From: Eonycteris spelaea
Taxonomy: Eukaryota; Chordata; Mammalia; Chiroptera; Pteropodidae
NCBI GenBank assembly: GCA_003508835.1
Contig: PUFA01000313.1
Coordinates: 992,001-1,056,000, forward strand
DNA length: 64,000 nucleotides
Reading direction: 5' to 3'
The first letter of the stretch is position 1; every line of letters starts with the position of its first letter. Below, piece after piece: positions 1 through 12,779 of this stretch. The position numbers were made by a program, and so were the translations under genes. The notes below the pieces were generated by a model that was not told the DNA's origin, did not search any database, and saw only the letters and a list, made by a program, of their open reading frames with translations.

Positions 1-299
1 GGTATTTGTGCTATTCAAAGTGACTTCTCCATTTATGACACTGCAACTGCAGTTGTTTCTTCTAGAATCAGGTTGTGATAAGGTAATCACGCGATAGCTG
101 TGTGATAAAAAGCAACACACATAATTTGCCTGAGCTTCAATTTACTTGACGGCAAAGTGAGTTAAAGCCTTTTCTGGCCTCATCATAGGAAACGCAAGCT
201 AAAAAATAACGTTGAGCTTTAAAGTGCATGTAGATTGCATGGAAGCTTTGTTATATTAGTTCATATAAATAGATGTATTGTTATTTGGTCACGTGTACA
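1..299. other. Unique AT-rich sequence
   Basis: No coding potential, RNA gene or repeat family was recognised here. It is ordinary AT-rich intergenic or intronic DNA. Confidence 0.5.
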
Positions 300-650
300 C
301 AAATATTATTTATTTAAAAGCACATATTTAATGATGTTCACCATGTACCAGGTGTAGTTCCAGGTGCCAAGGATAAATCAGTTAACAAAACACAACAAAA
401 CAGCCATACTCTACTTGAACTTTTCATTCCAGTGGGGAAAGATAGAACATAAACAAGTCAACAGGTAATTACCCGGCATGTCAGATGTTGGTGATAGGCG
501 ACATGAAGAACAATAAAGGATATAGGAGAGCCATGGTTTTGGAGTTCTACCTGTGCGTTGGATGGAGGAAAAGGGGATACTAGTTTATATAGATAGAATG
601 ATCCAAGAGTGCCTCTCTGATAAGGTACCATTTGAAATAAGGTAAATTTG
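300..650 (-). repeat. LINE-2 fragment, antisense
   Basis: The stretch reads like the reverse complement of the L2 3' region. A 'taccaggtgtagttccaggtgcc' type start is followed by 'gttaacaaaacac', a 'cattccagtgggg' block and 'gcctctctgataaggtacca'. These are the usual order of blocks on the antisense strand of L2. It is old, diverged and non-coding. Confidence 0.7.
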
Positions 651-911
651 AGAATTTTATATCATGACATTAAGATGATCCAGAGTAATGCGATTATTTT
701 TAAATTACTGCCTTATAAGTTAAAATTTATTTAAAAATACGTTAATTTTAAAACTGCATGCAATATTTGTTTTAAAAAGTGGTATTTTGTCAAAGGGGTA
801 ATAACTAGTTCCACCTCAGCTTTATTTCAATAATGAAACTTTTTTTCAATCGATGATTTTTCCTATTTTATTTATGTGGGATGGGCCGAAGAGGTTCCCT
901 TTCTCTTAATG

Positions 912-1232
912 GCTGTGATTTTATTGAGTGTCTTCTATGTGCCATACATTTTATATATACAACCTTATCTTTCAACCCAACAAATATCCTGAAAAGTTGG
1001 TATTATTGTAATCATTATGGGTGTTTAAGGAAACTATGTTTAGTTATCTAATTGTATCCTTATAACAATCTGTGACTCAAGTATCTCTACATGAATTTTA
1101 AACAAAAGAAAATACTTGCAGAAAGAGGTGCTCCAAGGTCTCACACAACCACTAGATGGAGAACCAAGATTTTGACTTAGCTTTGTCCAACTCTGACTTG
1201 CTACTCTTTTTCCTCTAACACCATGCTGCCTT
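912..1232 (-). repeat. MIR SINE, antisense
   Basis: The order of motifs matches antisense MIR: 'attgagtgtcttctatgtgcc', a diverged middle, then 'ctccaaggtctcacacaacc' and a terminal 'gctactctttttcctctaac'. The element is longer than MIR (about 260 bp), so the middle probably carries a small insertion around 1025-1125. Confidence 0.65.
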
Positions 1233-1839
1233 CCCCATCCCTAGATAATTAAAATGAAATACTTCTCTTGGAATATGTTCCATGAATTCCAATATCCTGC
1301 TAGTTTCTCACTCTCTGCTTTGTGGCTTCTGAAATGGTTTTAACAAAAATCGAGATTTAGCCATGGATAATTAATCCATAATGGTTAATGGAGGAGAACT
1401 AAGGGCTTTCCACATTTCACCTAGAATCTTTGAACATGACATCAAGTAAAGAAAGTACTACACCTTATTCAATATCATAGTCATTATTTTTCTTTAGTTG
1501 GCACAGAATGTTCTTTTTGTCTTTGCAAAATGCAAGAGGTTTTTTTTCTTGAAGCTGATGGTCTGTAAATTGATGTGAACACATATATACGATTAGTCTT
1601 TAAGATGTAAGGGATATTGATATTGGACTACTCTGTCTGTATGATACAGAAACCTCTACAAACAGAGTGAATTTGCTGTTAAGTCAAGTTGTAGGTTACT
1701 CCATGGATACTAGCTATTCTTAACACCTCATTCTTCCTTGCCAACATCCCTCATGTTTAATTAATCAGAAAATCCTGAAAATTCTGCCTTTAAAATTTTA
1801 TTTTGTGCTCTATAATCACCACCTTAGTTTAAACCATCA

Positions 1840-2220
1840 TCATATCTTCCCTGGACTATTAATGTGACCTCCTCCCTAACTAATCTTCCTATTTCCCCAC
1901 TTCTTCCCTCCAGTCCATCCTATACACAGCAGCCGCAGTGATCTGTGGAAAACACAAATTTGATAATGTCATCAGACTCCCTTCCCAATTCCAGATTTTC
2001 CAAAAGCCTTCTGTTGCTCTTAGAATAAAGACCAGACTCTTTACCGTAACCTATGAAGCTCTAGATAGCCCTTGTTAATCTGTCAGCACCATCTCCAGAC
2101 ATTTCCCATCACTATGTCTATTTTTACTGACCATTGCATTCCCACTGCCTGGCATGAGGCTTAGGCCATAGTAGCTGCTCTGTAAATAGTTCTTGAATGA
2201 ATAAAAATACTTCCTTTACA
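1840..2220 (+). repeat. LINE-2 3' fragment, sense
   Basis: Sense L2 blocks occur in order: a 'ctggactattaatgtgacctcc' type block, a 'gataatgtcatcagactccc' block, 'tagaataaagaccagactc', and a 3' end of the form 'catagtagctgctctgtaaat' followed by 'gaatgaataaa'. The 3' terminus is preserved near 2210. It is a fossil with no coding capacity. Confidence 0.75.
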
Positions 2221-2229
2221 CAATTTATG

Positions 2230-4215
2230 CATCCACCATGTCTGTCAACCTAGCGGTTGTGCTGGAATGAAAGATGGGCCCTGCCTTCCTGATAGCTGTG
2301 AAAAGTGTAGAAAACAAATTGAAAAAATTTACACAAAGTCATAAGTCAGGTGCAAACCTCTGAATCAAGACACCTTTAAAATCCCCATTTTGCACATTAA
2401 ATATTTCTTCAAGACATTTTCTAGGTAGCACTCTATTCCACGTTTAGAAAGAGTTGCTTAGGTCAGGCTGGATCTGTAAAGGTATTTTTATATGGATCAA
2501 ATTAGATTTGTGAGCATGCTGCCAGACACTATTGGAAACTGGTTAATATTTTTCCCACCCCAGATACTTTAACCAGTTTACTCAATCTGTTGCCAGCAAC
2601 TTTATCTCTAGGATTTGTACAGCACACCTTCCTTTGCCAGTCATGACTCACTGTCTCTTGCTCTGATCTTTATGGGCTATCTAAAACCTTTGGCTCCATA
2701 CTGTGGTTCTGACTTTGGCTTCTGGCTTTCCTTGTTTTCACGTCCCCTTAGAGACATACTGCTCCAGTGGTAGTCTGGGAAGCCTCTCCTGGAGGCTGTT
2801 TGGTTGCTGCCCTCTGGTTACACACATAACAGCTATGGACAGCACTCTGTCCTGTTCCTGGTAGCCTGGCCCTATGGACTAGCACTACTGGATCTGGCAG
2901 TTCTACGTTGGGAAGGGGAATGGGTAGAGAGCTCTAGTAAATTTATAGCATCCACATTTCTGCCTAATTTAATTCATGATTATAAAGATAAAAATGGTCT
3001 GATTGAATAGTGCATTTGATAATCACCAAATCGGTAAGTAGCCCAGTTAATGTAATGGTATTTAATAAAATATTTCACACCCACTCTTAAATTTATTTGG
3101 AAATTAACTTCTATTAGCCAAAGATAAGATTTCCTACCAATCTGACTTGCAAAAATAGCTAAGATTTCTAAGAATGTGGCTCTAAGAGTGTCTCTGATTT
3201 TAAGAATCCTATCACTACCTCAAATTTATTATTTCTTCTATGTGCCTAGAATCCATATGTACCAAGAGCTCAAGCTCCTTTTTTCACCGAATCTTAAGAT
3301 TGTTCTCCAAGGAACTCTTATGGCCTCAGATCCAGCTGTGTACACCTGTTCTTGAAATGGACCGCTTTTACCCTTTACATTTGTGATTCCCTTGGGGAGA
3401 GATTCTTCAGATCAGAAATACATTATGGAATCAACTGAAAGGTGGATCACATCTAGAGCCTCTATTCCTTGCTTCCATCTTGGACTTTATGATGATTTCT
3501 TTAGCAATCTAAGAGTTATTCTGACAACAAATATGTGGTAGGACATTTCATTTTAATGGCTTATCATCTATCTCTAGACTTTTGGGAACACAAACTGGAA
3601 TTTTTTTGGCCCATCAGCCCCCCCCCCACACACACACACAGTCTGTGTGCACATGCAAGCTTAGACATGTCTAATCAGAATAATGCAATCTCCTGGCAAA
3701 TGGTTTTTGGTTTGAGGATAAGCATAAAATTCATGTGAGCAAATGAAATACACTCTTCAGACTTTAGATTTTACTGTTGAGACAGCCATGCTCTCATTTT
3801 TCTTGTGTTTGGACCTATGAGGATAGAAATAGGAGGTATAGAGAGCCTGGCAACCAGGAAGGTAAAGCCTGAATGAAAATAGAGTCACCGCCAAAGAAAG
3901 CAGAGCCAGGAGATAGGGAGTCTGGGTGTAGATAACCAGGATCAAGCCAGGTTTACTCCTCGACTTTTCATTTATGGAAACAATAAAATCTTTTTATTTG
4001 CTTAAGCCAGTCTAGGGTGATTTTCTTTCACCTGAAATTGCAAGAATCCAGATGAAATCAAAACTATTTTATCCTTTTGAACTCCTCTAATAATGCATCT
4101 TAAAGAAATGTGTACTTTGAGTAAGAGTCCACATTAGATTATCTATTTTGGCTGTGTATACCAGCATTCACCCATGTATGCCAAACCTATTATGAGGCAT
4201 CTACCCGCAATCTCA
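2230..4215. other. Unique sequence, no gene recognised
   Basis: This is non-repetitive AT-rich sequence. Short open frames at 2804-3010 (plus) and 3757-3945 (minus) have no recognisable domain and look like chance. A short C-run followed by CA repeats lies inside at 3618-3640. Confidence 0.45.
3618..3640. repeat. Poly-C/(CA)n microsatellite
   Basis: About ten consecutive C residues run directly into a CA dinucleotide tract. Confidence 0.95.
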
Positions 4216-4219
4216 TTGA

Positions 4220-4470
4220 CTTACTAGCTTCATGAGGTTGTTATAATGCTCAAATGCCTAACATTTATTATGAAAGTTTTCAAACATACTCAGAAAAGGT
4301 GAAAGTGTTTACAGAGAACAATCATGAATTTAACAACTAGATCCTATCATTAACATTTTGTTGCATTCAATTTACCATATCTATTTTTCTATCTATCCTC
4401 AATTCATCTTATTTTGAGCTGCATTTCAAATTAAGTTACAGACATCATTACATTTCCTGCTAAATACTTT
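4220..4470. repeat. Possible old L1-type relic
   Basis: The order 'tttaacaactagatcctatcattaacattttg', then a tct/atct-rich block, then 'aagttacagacatcattac' and 'taaatactttgcatcc' resembles a widespread ancient mammalian interspersed repeat that I associate with L1ME 3' ends. The family and strand are not certain. Confidence 0.4.
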
Positions 4471-4489
4471 GCATCCAGCTTTGTTTTAA

Positions 4490-4640
4490 CTCAATGAGAT
4501 TTTTGGCAACTCATCCTCATTGAGCCTTGGTTTCCTCATACGAAAAAACAGAGGTTGTTTTAGATGACCTCCAAGTTTAGATGACCAAGCCCTTTTCAGC
4601 TCTGACATTTGGTAGTTCTTTGATATTTGCCTTTTTAATT
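4490..4640 (+). repeat. MIR3-like SINE, sense
   Basis: 'cttggtttcctcatacgaaa' is followed by 'gttttagatgacctccaag' and 'cagctctgacatttggta'. The 'tagatgacctc...cagctctgacatt' combination is characteristic of MIR3. Confidence 0.7.
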
Positions 4641-4644
4641 GATT

Positions 4645-7600
4645 GACATGCTTGTGCAAAAATGTTCTCTTGTTAGATTCAAAAGGTATTTACATGGAAA
4701 ATATATTTTGTTTATCTATGGAATATTTACCTAATTGAAGTCTGTTTGGTTTCAAATACCCTGCTAACCAGTCTGTTGTGATTTTAAGCCAAAGCAGATG
4801 TTTTTAAGGGTCTAGGTAAAAAGGAAATAAAGTATCAGAGGATATTTTCAAAATTGTGGGAAGAGTAGCATCTTATCCGGGAAATGAAAAAGGGAAAGAG
4901 CATGTGAGAAAAAATGAATTCTAATATAAGTTAAACTCTGCCACTCGTGAAGAGTAGAGAGATCAAAGTATGATGGCCAAACAGCAGAACAGCAGAAGTC
5001 AGAGGTCTGAGGCCATTGAACTTGACAGCATTATCCCTTGTTTCGCTAACGTTGGGGCATCTCTGCCAGATAGTCCTTTATGCTGATGGTCTTTAGGGAC
5101 TAAGAAAAGGCTTAAAACAAACAAATCTCTCAGAAAAAAGATATCATGAAAGTCAGTCTGACACAGAACTGGCTATTTCTAAAAACAAAGAGCAAAAGAG
5201 AGAATGCCATAACAACCTATTGCAGGAAACAACCACACTAAATGATGACTACAACCCTGCCTCACTGCGGATGGCTGCTCTACCAGGCCAGGCTGTACTG
5301 AAGCAGTCTCAACTTCTGATTTCTTTAGGGAGGGTCCCTGAAACGGTTCCTTCAAGTAGGGATGTAAATTAGTTACTACGGCTCTGAGACAGGGCATTTG
5401 GCATCTGATGCAAGTTGTAATTCTTATTGCGGCAGCTCTATGCAGACTGAGGCCCCTCCCCAGATCCCACTCTTTTGACTGCAAAGATTCTTCTGGGTTA
5501 TTTTGAATAATTCAGGTCAGAACAAAAATATCAGTGAAATTCTTCATAACTGTCATCATCTTCCATGAAAAGGTCCCTTTCACAAAACTCTCAGCATTTA
5601 CTTACATGTATGAAATAAGAGGGCCACAGGGCCTCTAGGGATAGCCTTTATGCATGCCAGATGATCGACTCCATTAGATATAGACGAGTATTAAAATTCT
5701 TATGTGTATTTGGAATCAAGGAATCTAGATAAAAAGTGATGTCTGGTTATTTGGTCACAGTCCGTCAGTTTCAGGTCTAAACTAGGGAGGAGTAGTCATT
5801 CACGTGCCATTTGCATTAGGAAAATAATACTGTAGAAAATCTAAAAATAATCAGGAAAACTGCATCTCAAATAGCATTTTCCTTTTTCATTTTAACACTC
5901 TATTGCTTATGATGATGGCTCATTAGGCACTGTCAAACACTTCAGATCCTAATTCTCAAGTTTATTTGAAAATGGCTACATTAATTTGGCATTCAACTGC
6001 CCAGTTACTGTAGGCATGCCTAAATTCGTTAACCTTGTTTAAACTTTGATTAGATCATCATTCTTTTTCTATAATCTTCATCGGTTCAAGGCTATGTCTA
6101 TGTGTATGCTCCATTTTGCCTCAAAAATATTTCTGGAAAGCAGAGACAAAATGAATAATAATATAGGAGAAAAAGTAAAGTGGAGACAAAAATGAATAAT
6201 AATAAAAATGAATAATAACAAAAATGAAATATATAGACATAATATAGGATTTTGGCATTGAGTGTGGTCTAGGATTCGAACTGGAATATGCAATATAGAT
6301 TATGGAAATTAGCAGTCGTGTGGTCTCTTTATTTGATTGTTCCTTATGAGCAATATGCTTGATTAGCTCTCAACTCTTTTAAATGGAATTATAAAATAAT
6401 TATGTGTTCTGCCTCCAAAGCCCTTTATTGAGAATAACAATAAAATAGCCAATGTTCAAATCAATATATGATGCATTTATATGATTATTAAATGCTTTTA
6501 AATTGCCAGTTAATACTGCATGTGTTTAGTACCTAGTAAAACAAGTGTTGACCCATCAATTTAAACAACTGGGGAGCATTCATCTTGGCTTAAGTCATTG
6601 TTTCAGCTTGGGAAAACTCTGCTAACACACCAGCCAGCCAGCCAGCCAGCCAGCCAGCATATCATCTTTCGTCTGCATTTATTAACGGCTTAGAATGTCC
6701 ATCTGTTGTCCTTAGTAAATGGAACACTAAGAAAAAAAAGCATTCATTGAGTCAATCTATATATAACTGCTCTCTTTATGGATAAAAGCTCCTTGGAATG
6801 TTCTTCATAAATTAGAAACAAGGGACAAATGTTTGTCAGAGAGAAATCATCCAAGTTGCTGAACTTTTATGACGTGCAACAGATTCCTCTCACCCTGGGA
6901 GAAGATAAATATATTTGCTTCAGATAGCATGAAAACCATCAAAAGATAATTTTCCTGAAATGTCTCAAATGACATTTATTTAGACTTTGGTGACAGTTTG
7001 ATGGGTGGTATAGAATACAACAAGAGAAAAAAAATGAACAAATCTTTCATGTGAATTTGTGTTCACATAACCATATGTGCTGATTACATTTTGTTTGTGG
7101 GTGGGGTTAGATCTGAAATTTAGGAAACCTCTGAGGGTATAAGTGCATTGCAGTTACTATTCCGAGAATTTTAGCAGATTTGCCTGTGACCCTGCCAAGG
7201 TGAACCTGCAGTTAAAGTGGGAAATTTGATGACATTCTAGTGAAGAGAACTGAGGGAAAGTATGAGGGCTCCAAGCATATACAAGTGGCTCAAAGTGGGT
7301 TAACTTTAGATGAAAATAATATAATAGCATAACACATGCACAGGGAATTTTAACATCTATTGGAGTTAAATAAACCTATGTGAAATTAGGGTTAGGCATT
7401 GGGGTTACTAGAAAGGTATAATTTTACTTGACATATTGTTTTGATATACAGTCTATAAGAAGAAGGAAACTATAAAGTCATTGCTTGGAAGCCATAATTA
7501 CATCACCTCAGTCTGATGCCATGGAGTCTAAGAGCAATATAATTAGTATAATTATGTTGATCATGGTGGTGATATTAAGGGCTAGATTTCTGGGAACGTA

Positions 7601-8815
7601 AATTGTTGACATGCAATACAATATATAAATGAAGAATAGGATCTAGACAAAGATAATATGGAAAAAGAAATATTAGATAAAATACATCATTTCTAGTAGA
7701 AAAGAGGCAAATTTAATTTGGAGACATCAGTTGCAAATTTACCATAATAAGATTCTCAGTTCATGCTACCTACAATAATAATTCAGTCTAAAGTATTCTT
7801 GACAAATTAGCAATGCCTCTTTCTGGTTGCTTATTTGAGTTGGAAAAAGAATTTGATAAGTGTTGGTTTTTAATATAAATGATAAAGGATTGATGTCTGA
7901 AATTTGCCTACAAGTTGTCTTCATCTGTTTAATATCTCTCAAGTCTACCTCCATTCATCTCCTTCTCTGAGAGGTGAATAAAAGGGAAAAATAAGTCATG
8001 ATAAAGGGGGTGTTTTATTTCAATTTAAGTCAGTTTTGCAAAATCTTCCAGTTTTAGATAGATGCTTTTATTCCTAACCGGCTTTACAGTTAATAAATAG
8101 TAAATAATGATGAAAATGCAAATCAGGATTCATCTTCCTCTGATAAAGAATTGAAAGCTCTTTATTTACATCTAATTTGAGGACATTTACATCAGAATAT
8201 TAGTAAATATTTACACTTTTGTAATCATTGTGAACCCTTATCTTCACTGAACTATGTATTATTGCCTGTGTGGAAAGAAGAAATGACCTAATGGTAACTT
8301 CATTTGCCTTAATCTCTCATATTCCCCTTAGGATAACATTCATTACGACTGGCAGACTTAGCTAACATAGAAAAAAAACCAGAATTAAGTCTCTATGTCA
8401 ACTCTTTGTAGTAATCTTTTAATATACATCTACAGGGGTCTTACAGATAGCACAGAACTTCATCTTTAGTGAATTATGAATATGGGAGTAATGGGATGAA
8501 TTTGTGTTTTCATTTTATTCTTACTCATCTTGTCCTCATTCTCTTTGCTTTCGAAATCTCTATGCCCACCTTTTGTGGCCATATAGGAGAAGGAATTGAT
8601 TATGCATCTGACTGACCTAAAGTCAATTGTCTGCTGAAGTTTGCTTTCTGAAGTGACAAGTATCGTCTAGGGTTCATTTTTCATATACTCCATGCCTCAC
8701 TATGCAACTTTAAATTTTCGCTCAGAAAATATCAAATGTATTGAAATTTAGGATAGAAATTTGTATTTTTCAACCAGATTTTCTTCTGTATTTTGAACCT
8801 AAACCCAGATACTCA
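4645..8815. other. Unique sequence, no gene recognised
   Basis: This long stretch has no recognised repeat apart from a short (CAGC)n tract. Open frames at 5179-5484 (minus, 101 codons), 6078-6293 and 7766-7954 have no recognisable domain. The 101-codon frame lies in a GC-richer patch (5230-5470), but I see no similarity to a known protein and no paired splice signals. Confidence 0.4.
6630..6659. repeat. (CAGC)n microsatellite
   Basis: About seven uninterrupted tetranucleotide CAGC/CCAG units. Confidence 0.97.
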
Positions 8816-8819
8816 CAGC

Positions 8820-9190
8820 CAGAAACACTAAGGGTCAGTCATCTTTGACTCTGCTTTACCCCATCCTCTGCATCTTACTCCTACTGTCAGTTAATCACTG
8901 AGCCCTGTTGGTTCAGCTCCTTGAATACCCCTGGAAGTTGCCCTCTCCTTTCCATAGAGACTACCTGGTATCTTGACTCAAGCCTCCTCCACTCTCAGAT
9001 GTAATATTGCCATGGTCTCTAAACTGACCTTTCTGTCTTTGATCTTGTCTTTTCTAATTCAATACTCAACATTGCCACCAGTGTGATCTATCTTTAAAAA
9101 ATGCTTGTGACACTTTTCGGTTTAAACACTTCAAGAAACTTTTCATTATTTACAGCAAAAGGTACAATATCCATTGTCTATAGGGGTTAG
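8820..9190 (+). repeat. LINE-2 fragment, sense
   Basis: The stretch follows the sense L2 order: 'catctttgactctgctttacc', 'gttaatcactgagccctgttgg', 'gtgtgatctatctttaaaa' and 'aggtacaatatcc'. It is strongly diverged. Confidence 0.6.
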
Positions 9191-9449
9191 GCAGGCAATA
9201 GAAATGAATGAAGCTGGCCCCAGGAGGAGAATGTAGCCAACTGGAGCATCCACAGCCTATCTAAAGGAGGCAGACATGCCTCAGCTCCAGACCACTGTTG
9301 TCATGCAAAATTGTGGACCACTTTTGCTTCATCTCCTTTTTTTCCTCCTCACAAGAAATGAGAAATCCAGACTTTCATGTTAAAACTTTTTATTTTTAAA
9401 TGTTGGCAACTAACTCATTTATTAATCCTTTGAAGGACAGGAAAAAAAA

Positions 9450-9790
9450 TAGCTGTGCGGGCTACTGGGATCATTCTTCACCAGTCTGCAGTTTCTGTCC
9501 TCTAGGATAAAGTCTGAGCCTCTTAATGTGCTATACAAAGTCCTTTATGAGCTCTTTCAGGCCTACATCCTGAGCCTCATTTCTCAGAGCTCTTGTCAGT
9601 TCTACCTTCGGAAATTGCTCTCAAAATCCTTCTGTTTCTCTCTGTCACCATTGCCACTCCCCTATTTCAGGCTATCATAATCTCTCCCCTGGATTACTAC
9701 AATAGCCTTTTAACTTGTCTCCTCACTTCAAATCTCTCCTTCTTCCAAACCATTTTTCAAGCTGTGACCTTCATAAATGTAATGGTATGA
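9450..9790 (+). repeat. LINE-2 fragments, sense (two pieces)
   Basis: The first piece (about 9480-9580) has 'ataaagtctgagcctcttaa' and 'ctatacaaagtcctttatgag'. The second (about 9590-9790) has 'ctggattactacaatagcc' and 'ttaacttgtctcctcac'. In the L2 consensus the second block lies upstream of the first, so these are two copies or a rearranged one. Confidence 0.6.
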
Positions 9791-9794
9791 TTTA

Positions 9795-10865
9795 TTGAGA
9801 ATTTCATGTGGCAGGGTGACCTATTGAGAAATTACCCAGTGCTTTGTTTTCTTCTTCTGTAACTCATCAGGAAGAGGTGAAAGGCATTTTTCTATTTGCC
9901 AGGAGAGGCAGATAGGACCATGTGTTCTAAAGAGAGAAGCAATCGAGAGGCTCTCAGCAGAATGGCCTGGTTAGGCAGCTGGGGTAAGGAACTCCACATG
10001 ACTCCAGGAAACTCTTAGTTCATTGAATACAACAACTGATGGCTAGTGGGGAACCAGAGCTTGCAGAGCAGAGAGTTGGACATCTGTGTACTCCATTAGG
10101 CTGGCAATTGTTTTGTAATCATCTCTGTACCTAGAATTAGGTATGGTGCCTAATATTCAATATCTACTCAGTAAATATTGTTGGCCTTCATGTGGGACTG
10201 AACCACAAGCCTTGCATGACTACTTGGGAAGCTATGGGTCCTTTCCTTAGAAATTTTAGCATAGTTTTGGAACATTTATCGACTACAGCTCCAAAATCAC
10301 CTATATATCTGTCATGGACTTAGTTTTTATTCCATGAAGTTACCTCTTAAAACTCACAGATCCCTGGACAAAAGTAGGAGCATGTACTTATTGATGACAA
10401 GTAATTTTTCAATGTTCAAAAGGGACAAAACCTAGAGAGAGACCAAACTGACCAAAGAAAAAGTATTCACATGTTTTGTACAAGATAACAAGAACTTAAG
10501 AACAAGTATTGCTTAAAAGAAAGAATCAAATTCACGTTCTCCTTTAGAAGATGTTGTTTCAGTTCTATCTCCATAATTAGGTACATATTTTCTTTAGAAC
10601 TTTGGAATAAAACATTATAACTTAGAAACATGTACCTCGCTTATGTCAACTTTCCAGTTTTCTGTAGAGAATTAGCAAATAGTTTCATCTCACATGCTAA
10701 CTCTGAGAAAAGAGCTCTATACCTGGTCATCCTATACTTACTATCTAAATAAATTAACAGTAGCTCATACTGGGCACTAAGTTTAGAAGGATTTTGATGT
10801 TAAGTTCAGATTTCATGGGAAAATTCTCATGATCACAGTAGAATCTTGGCCATGGACATGGGACT
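9795..10865. other. Mostly unique sequence with one L2 3' end
   Basis: No coding signal was seen. An L2 3' end lies at 10090-10190 and is listed separately. The rest is not assigned. Confidence 0.4.
10090..10190 (+). repeat. LINE-2 3' terminus, sense
   Basis: 'ctctgtacctagaattaggt' followed by 'ggtgcctaatattcaat' and 'ctactcagtaaatattgttgg' matches the terminal 'gcctggcacatagtaggcgctcaataaatg' region of L2 with divergence. Confidence 0.6.
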
Positions 10866-10867
10866 TG

Positions 10868-11006
10868 ATTTGCTGACTGCACTTGGCCCATATATTCCCC
10901 ATGGCCACATATCTTTTGAGCTACATATCCCCATGGACCTCATATGCCACTTGACTGCATCTCTCCCATGGGCTAAATATGTTCCTTGGACTACATATTC
11001 CCCATG
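10868..11006. repeat. Degenerate 32-36 bp minisatellite, about four units
   Basis: At least three head-to-tail units end in a common 'cccatg' and contain a pyrimidine-rich 'acatatnccc' core. They are 10904-10935 (32 bp), 10936-10970 (35 bp) and 10971-11006 (36 bp). A more diverged unit precedes them from about 10868. I do not recognise it as a known satellite. Confidence 0.7.
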
Positions 11007-11224
11007 CTATCTCGATTAAGGATTCACATCCATTCAGTTTCTTTCCTCCACATATGTCTGGGAAGAAGTTACCATTTTATTTGATCATTACTAAACCTTT
11101 TTCCTTCCATTTATAGACAAAAGCATAGACCCTACTTGAGAGGTAGGAACTTGCTACTTAGCCAATGACTGTAAATTATGGGTGAGCCCTCTCATCAATT
11201 CTAAGTGAGCCTAACATACTATAG

Positions 11225-11470
11225 TCTAGTAGTTAATTATTGAGTTTTGAAATCTAATGGAATAGAATTTAGTTCTATTTGCTACTTACTGGAAGAGTGT
11301 CTATTGGCTAAATTACCTTACTCTAAGCTTCTTTATTCCCATCTGGAAAATGTACATAATGATCAATGCCTAGCAAGTTGTTTTGAGGATTAAATGAAAT
11401 AATAAACAGAGTTCTTAGAACAGTACCTGACACATAGTGAGTACTCTATTAATGGAAACAATTATACTAA
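11225..11470 (+). repeat. MIR SINE, sense
   Basis: The MIR body is visible: a 'ggctaaattaccttactctaagcttc' type block, 'ccatctggaaaatg', 'ttttgaggattaaatgaaat', and a 3' block 'gaacagtacctgacacatag' then 'agtactctattaatgg'. It is nearly full length. Confidence 0.8.
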
Positions 11471-11479
11471 TGACTATTA

Positions 11480-12775
11480 TCTTACCAGATATAGGGGCAA
11501 TAGGGAATAATTTGTATTGCAAGTTTTCTCTAACAAGAGAAACAAATCAGAGATTGTTAGATTTAATAGACTCAATACCACATTACTTTCCAAGGTGAAT
11601 GTTGAAAATAATTTTATAACAGTATAAAATCATATTGTCTTAATTTTCATGTAACTGCTTAACTGAATATGATCTGCTTTTACTTCATTATGATGAGACT
11701 ATTTTCAATGTTTATCTTAAGAAGTCAGCCAGATAATGCATTTAAAAAAAAAAAACATAGTCACTTTTTCAAATTAAAAAAAAATGTATCAAGATGAGGC
11801 CTTTAGATAGATATGTCATTTTGAATGAATTCATGGCTGCCTCATTGAAATGAGTGATTTTCCTTTCTTTTTCTTCAACATTTATGAGACTAAAGAATAA
11901 AGAACTTCAGGCATGTACCCTGTGAGGTGGGCATCAGTAACCTCATTTGCAGATGAGAAAAATGGGTCTATCTCTGTTCTTTACGTTGTCTCCTTTGTAT
12001 CTCCAAAGTAATTCCACAGACAACAAGCTCAGGGAATAGTGCTGAGGGAGGGAGTGAGCAAGCCAGAGCTCTGAGAATCCAGGTGGCTCCTTGGTCTGGA
12101 GAAGAGGACTGTAAGTCTGCCAAGAAGGACATTTCAACCATTCTTTGGTCTTTGGATAAGACCATACTTAAATCTGTACTAAATGAGGAGACTCTATGCT
12201 TATTTGGGAGACTGAAAGAGAAGATATTTTTTCACTGTTTTTTTTTTTAATGTCTCCAAAAATATAGTGGCTTTAAAAGATAAGAACAGCATCTGGTGTA
12301 AGGAGAGCAGAAAAGAGCAGTTTTTCTTTTTAAAAAAGCAAGAATAAGAACAAACTTACTATTAGTAATGAAGACTATCTAATCACCTGATTTGAAGCCC
12401 AACCCTCAGTTTCTCATCCAAATTGAGGGCACGGATCACCCTTGCCTCACACACAGGCTTCTGGATGGATTTAAATAATATACATAAAAGGCACTTAGTG
12501 TGTAGTTATTTATAACACTTTAATGATTCAATAAATGTTCACATACCTTTCTTAACATCTCATTTAGTGAAATCAAGATGGCAAAAGAATCTTTAAGGAG
12601 AAAAAAAATTAAAGAAAAAGCACATTCAGTAATGGGGAAAATTTAAAGCCATGAATATAGTTGCTATGTAGTTTAACCTGAAAACCTAAAAAAGATATAA
12701 TAGAGCAGAAGATAAAGGTGAACAGCCAAATGATGTGGATTCAAAATACAATCATATCCTTAATAAAGAGCATTC
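11480..12775. other. Unique sequence, no gene recognised
   Basis: AT-rich with A-runs at 11742-11756 and 11778-11785. A short MIR-like antisense scrap may lie at about 11915-11965 ('aacctcatttgcagatgag'). Overlapping minus-strand frames at 11943-12165 have no recognised similarity. Confidence 0.4.
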
Positions 12776-12779
12776 ATTA

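Noticed and set aside
2085..2108. REST/RE1 silencer element in the L2 3' end
   Set aside because: Only the left half (cagcacc) matches. The right half site is absent.
5179..5484. 101-codon minus-strand open frame as an exon
   Set aside because: GC-richer patch but no recognisable family and no paired splice sites.
6631..6659. CRISPR-like or coding repeat
   Set aside because: Plain tetranucleotide microsatellite with no spacers, in a mammalian genome.
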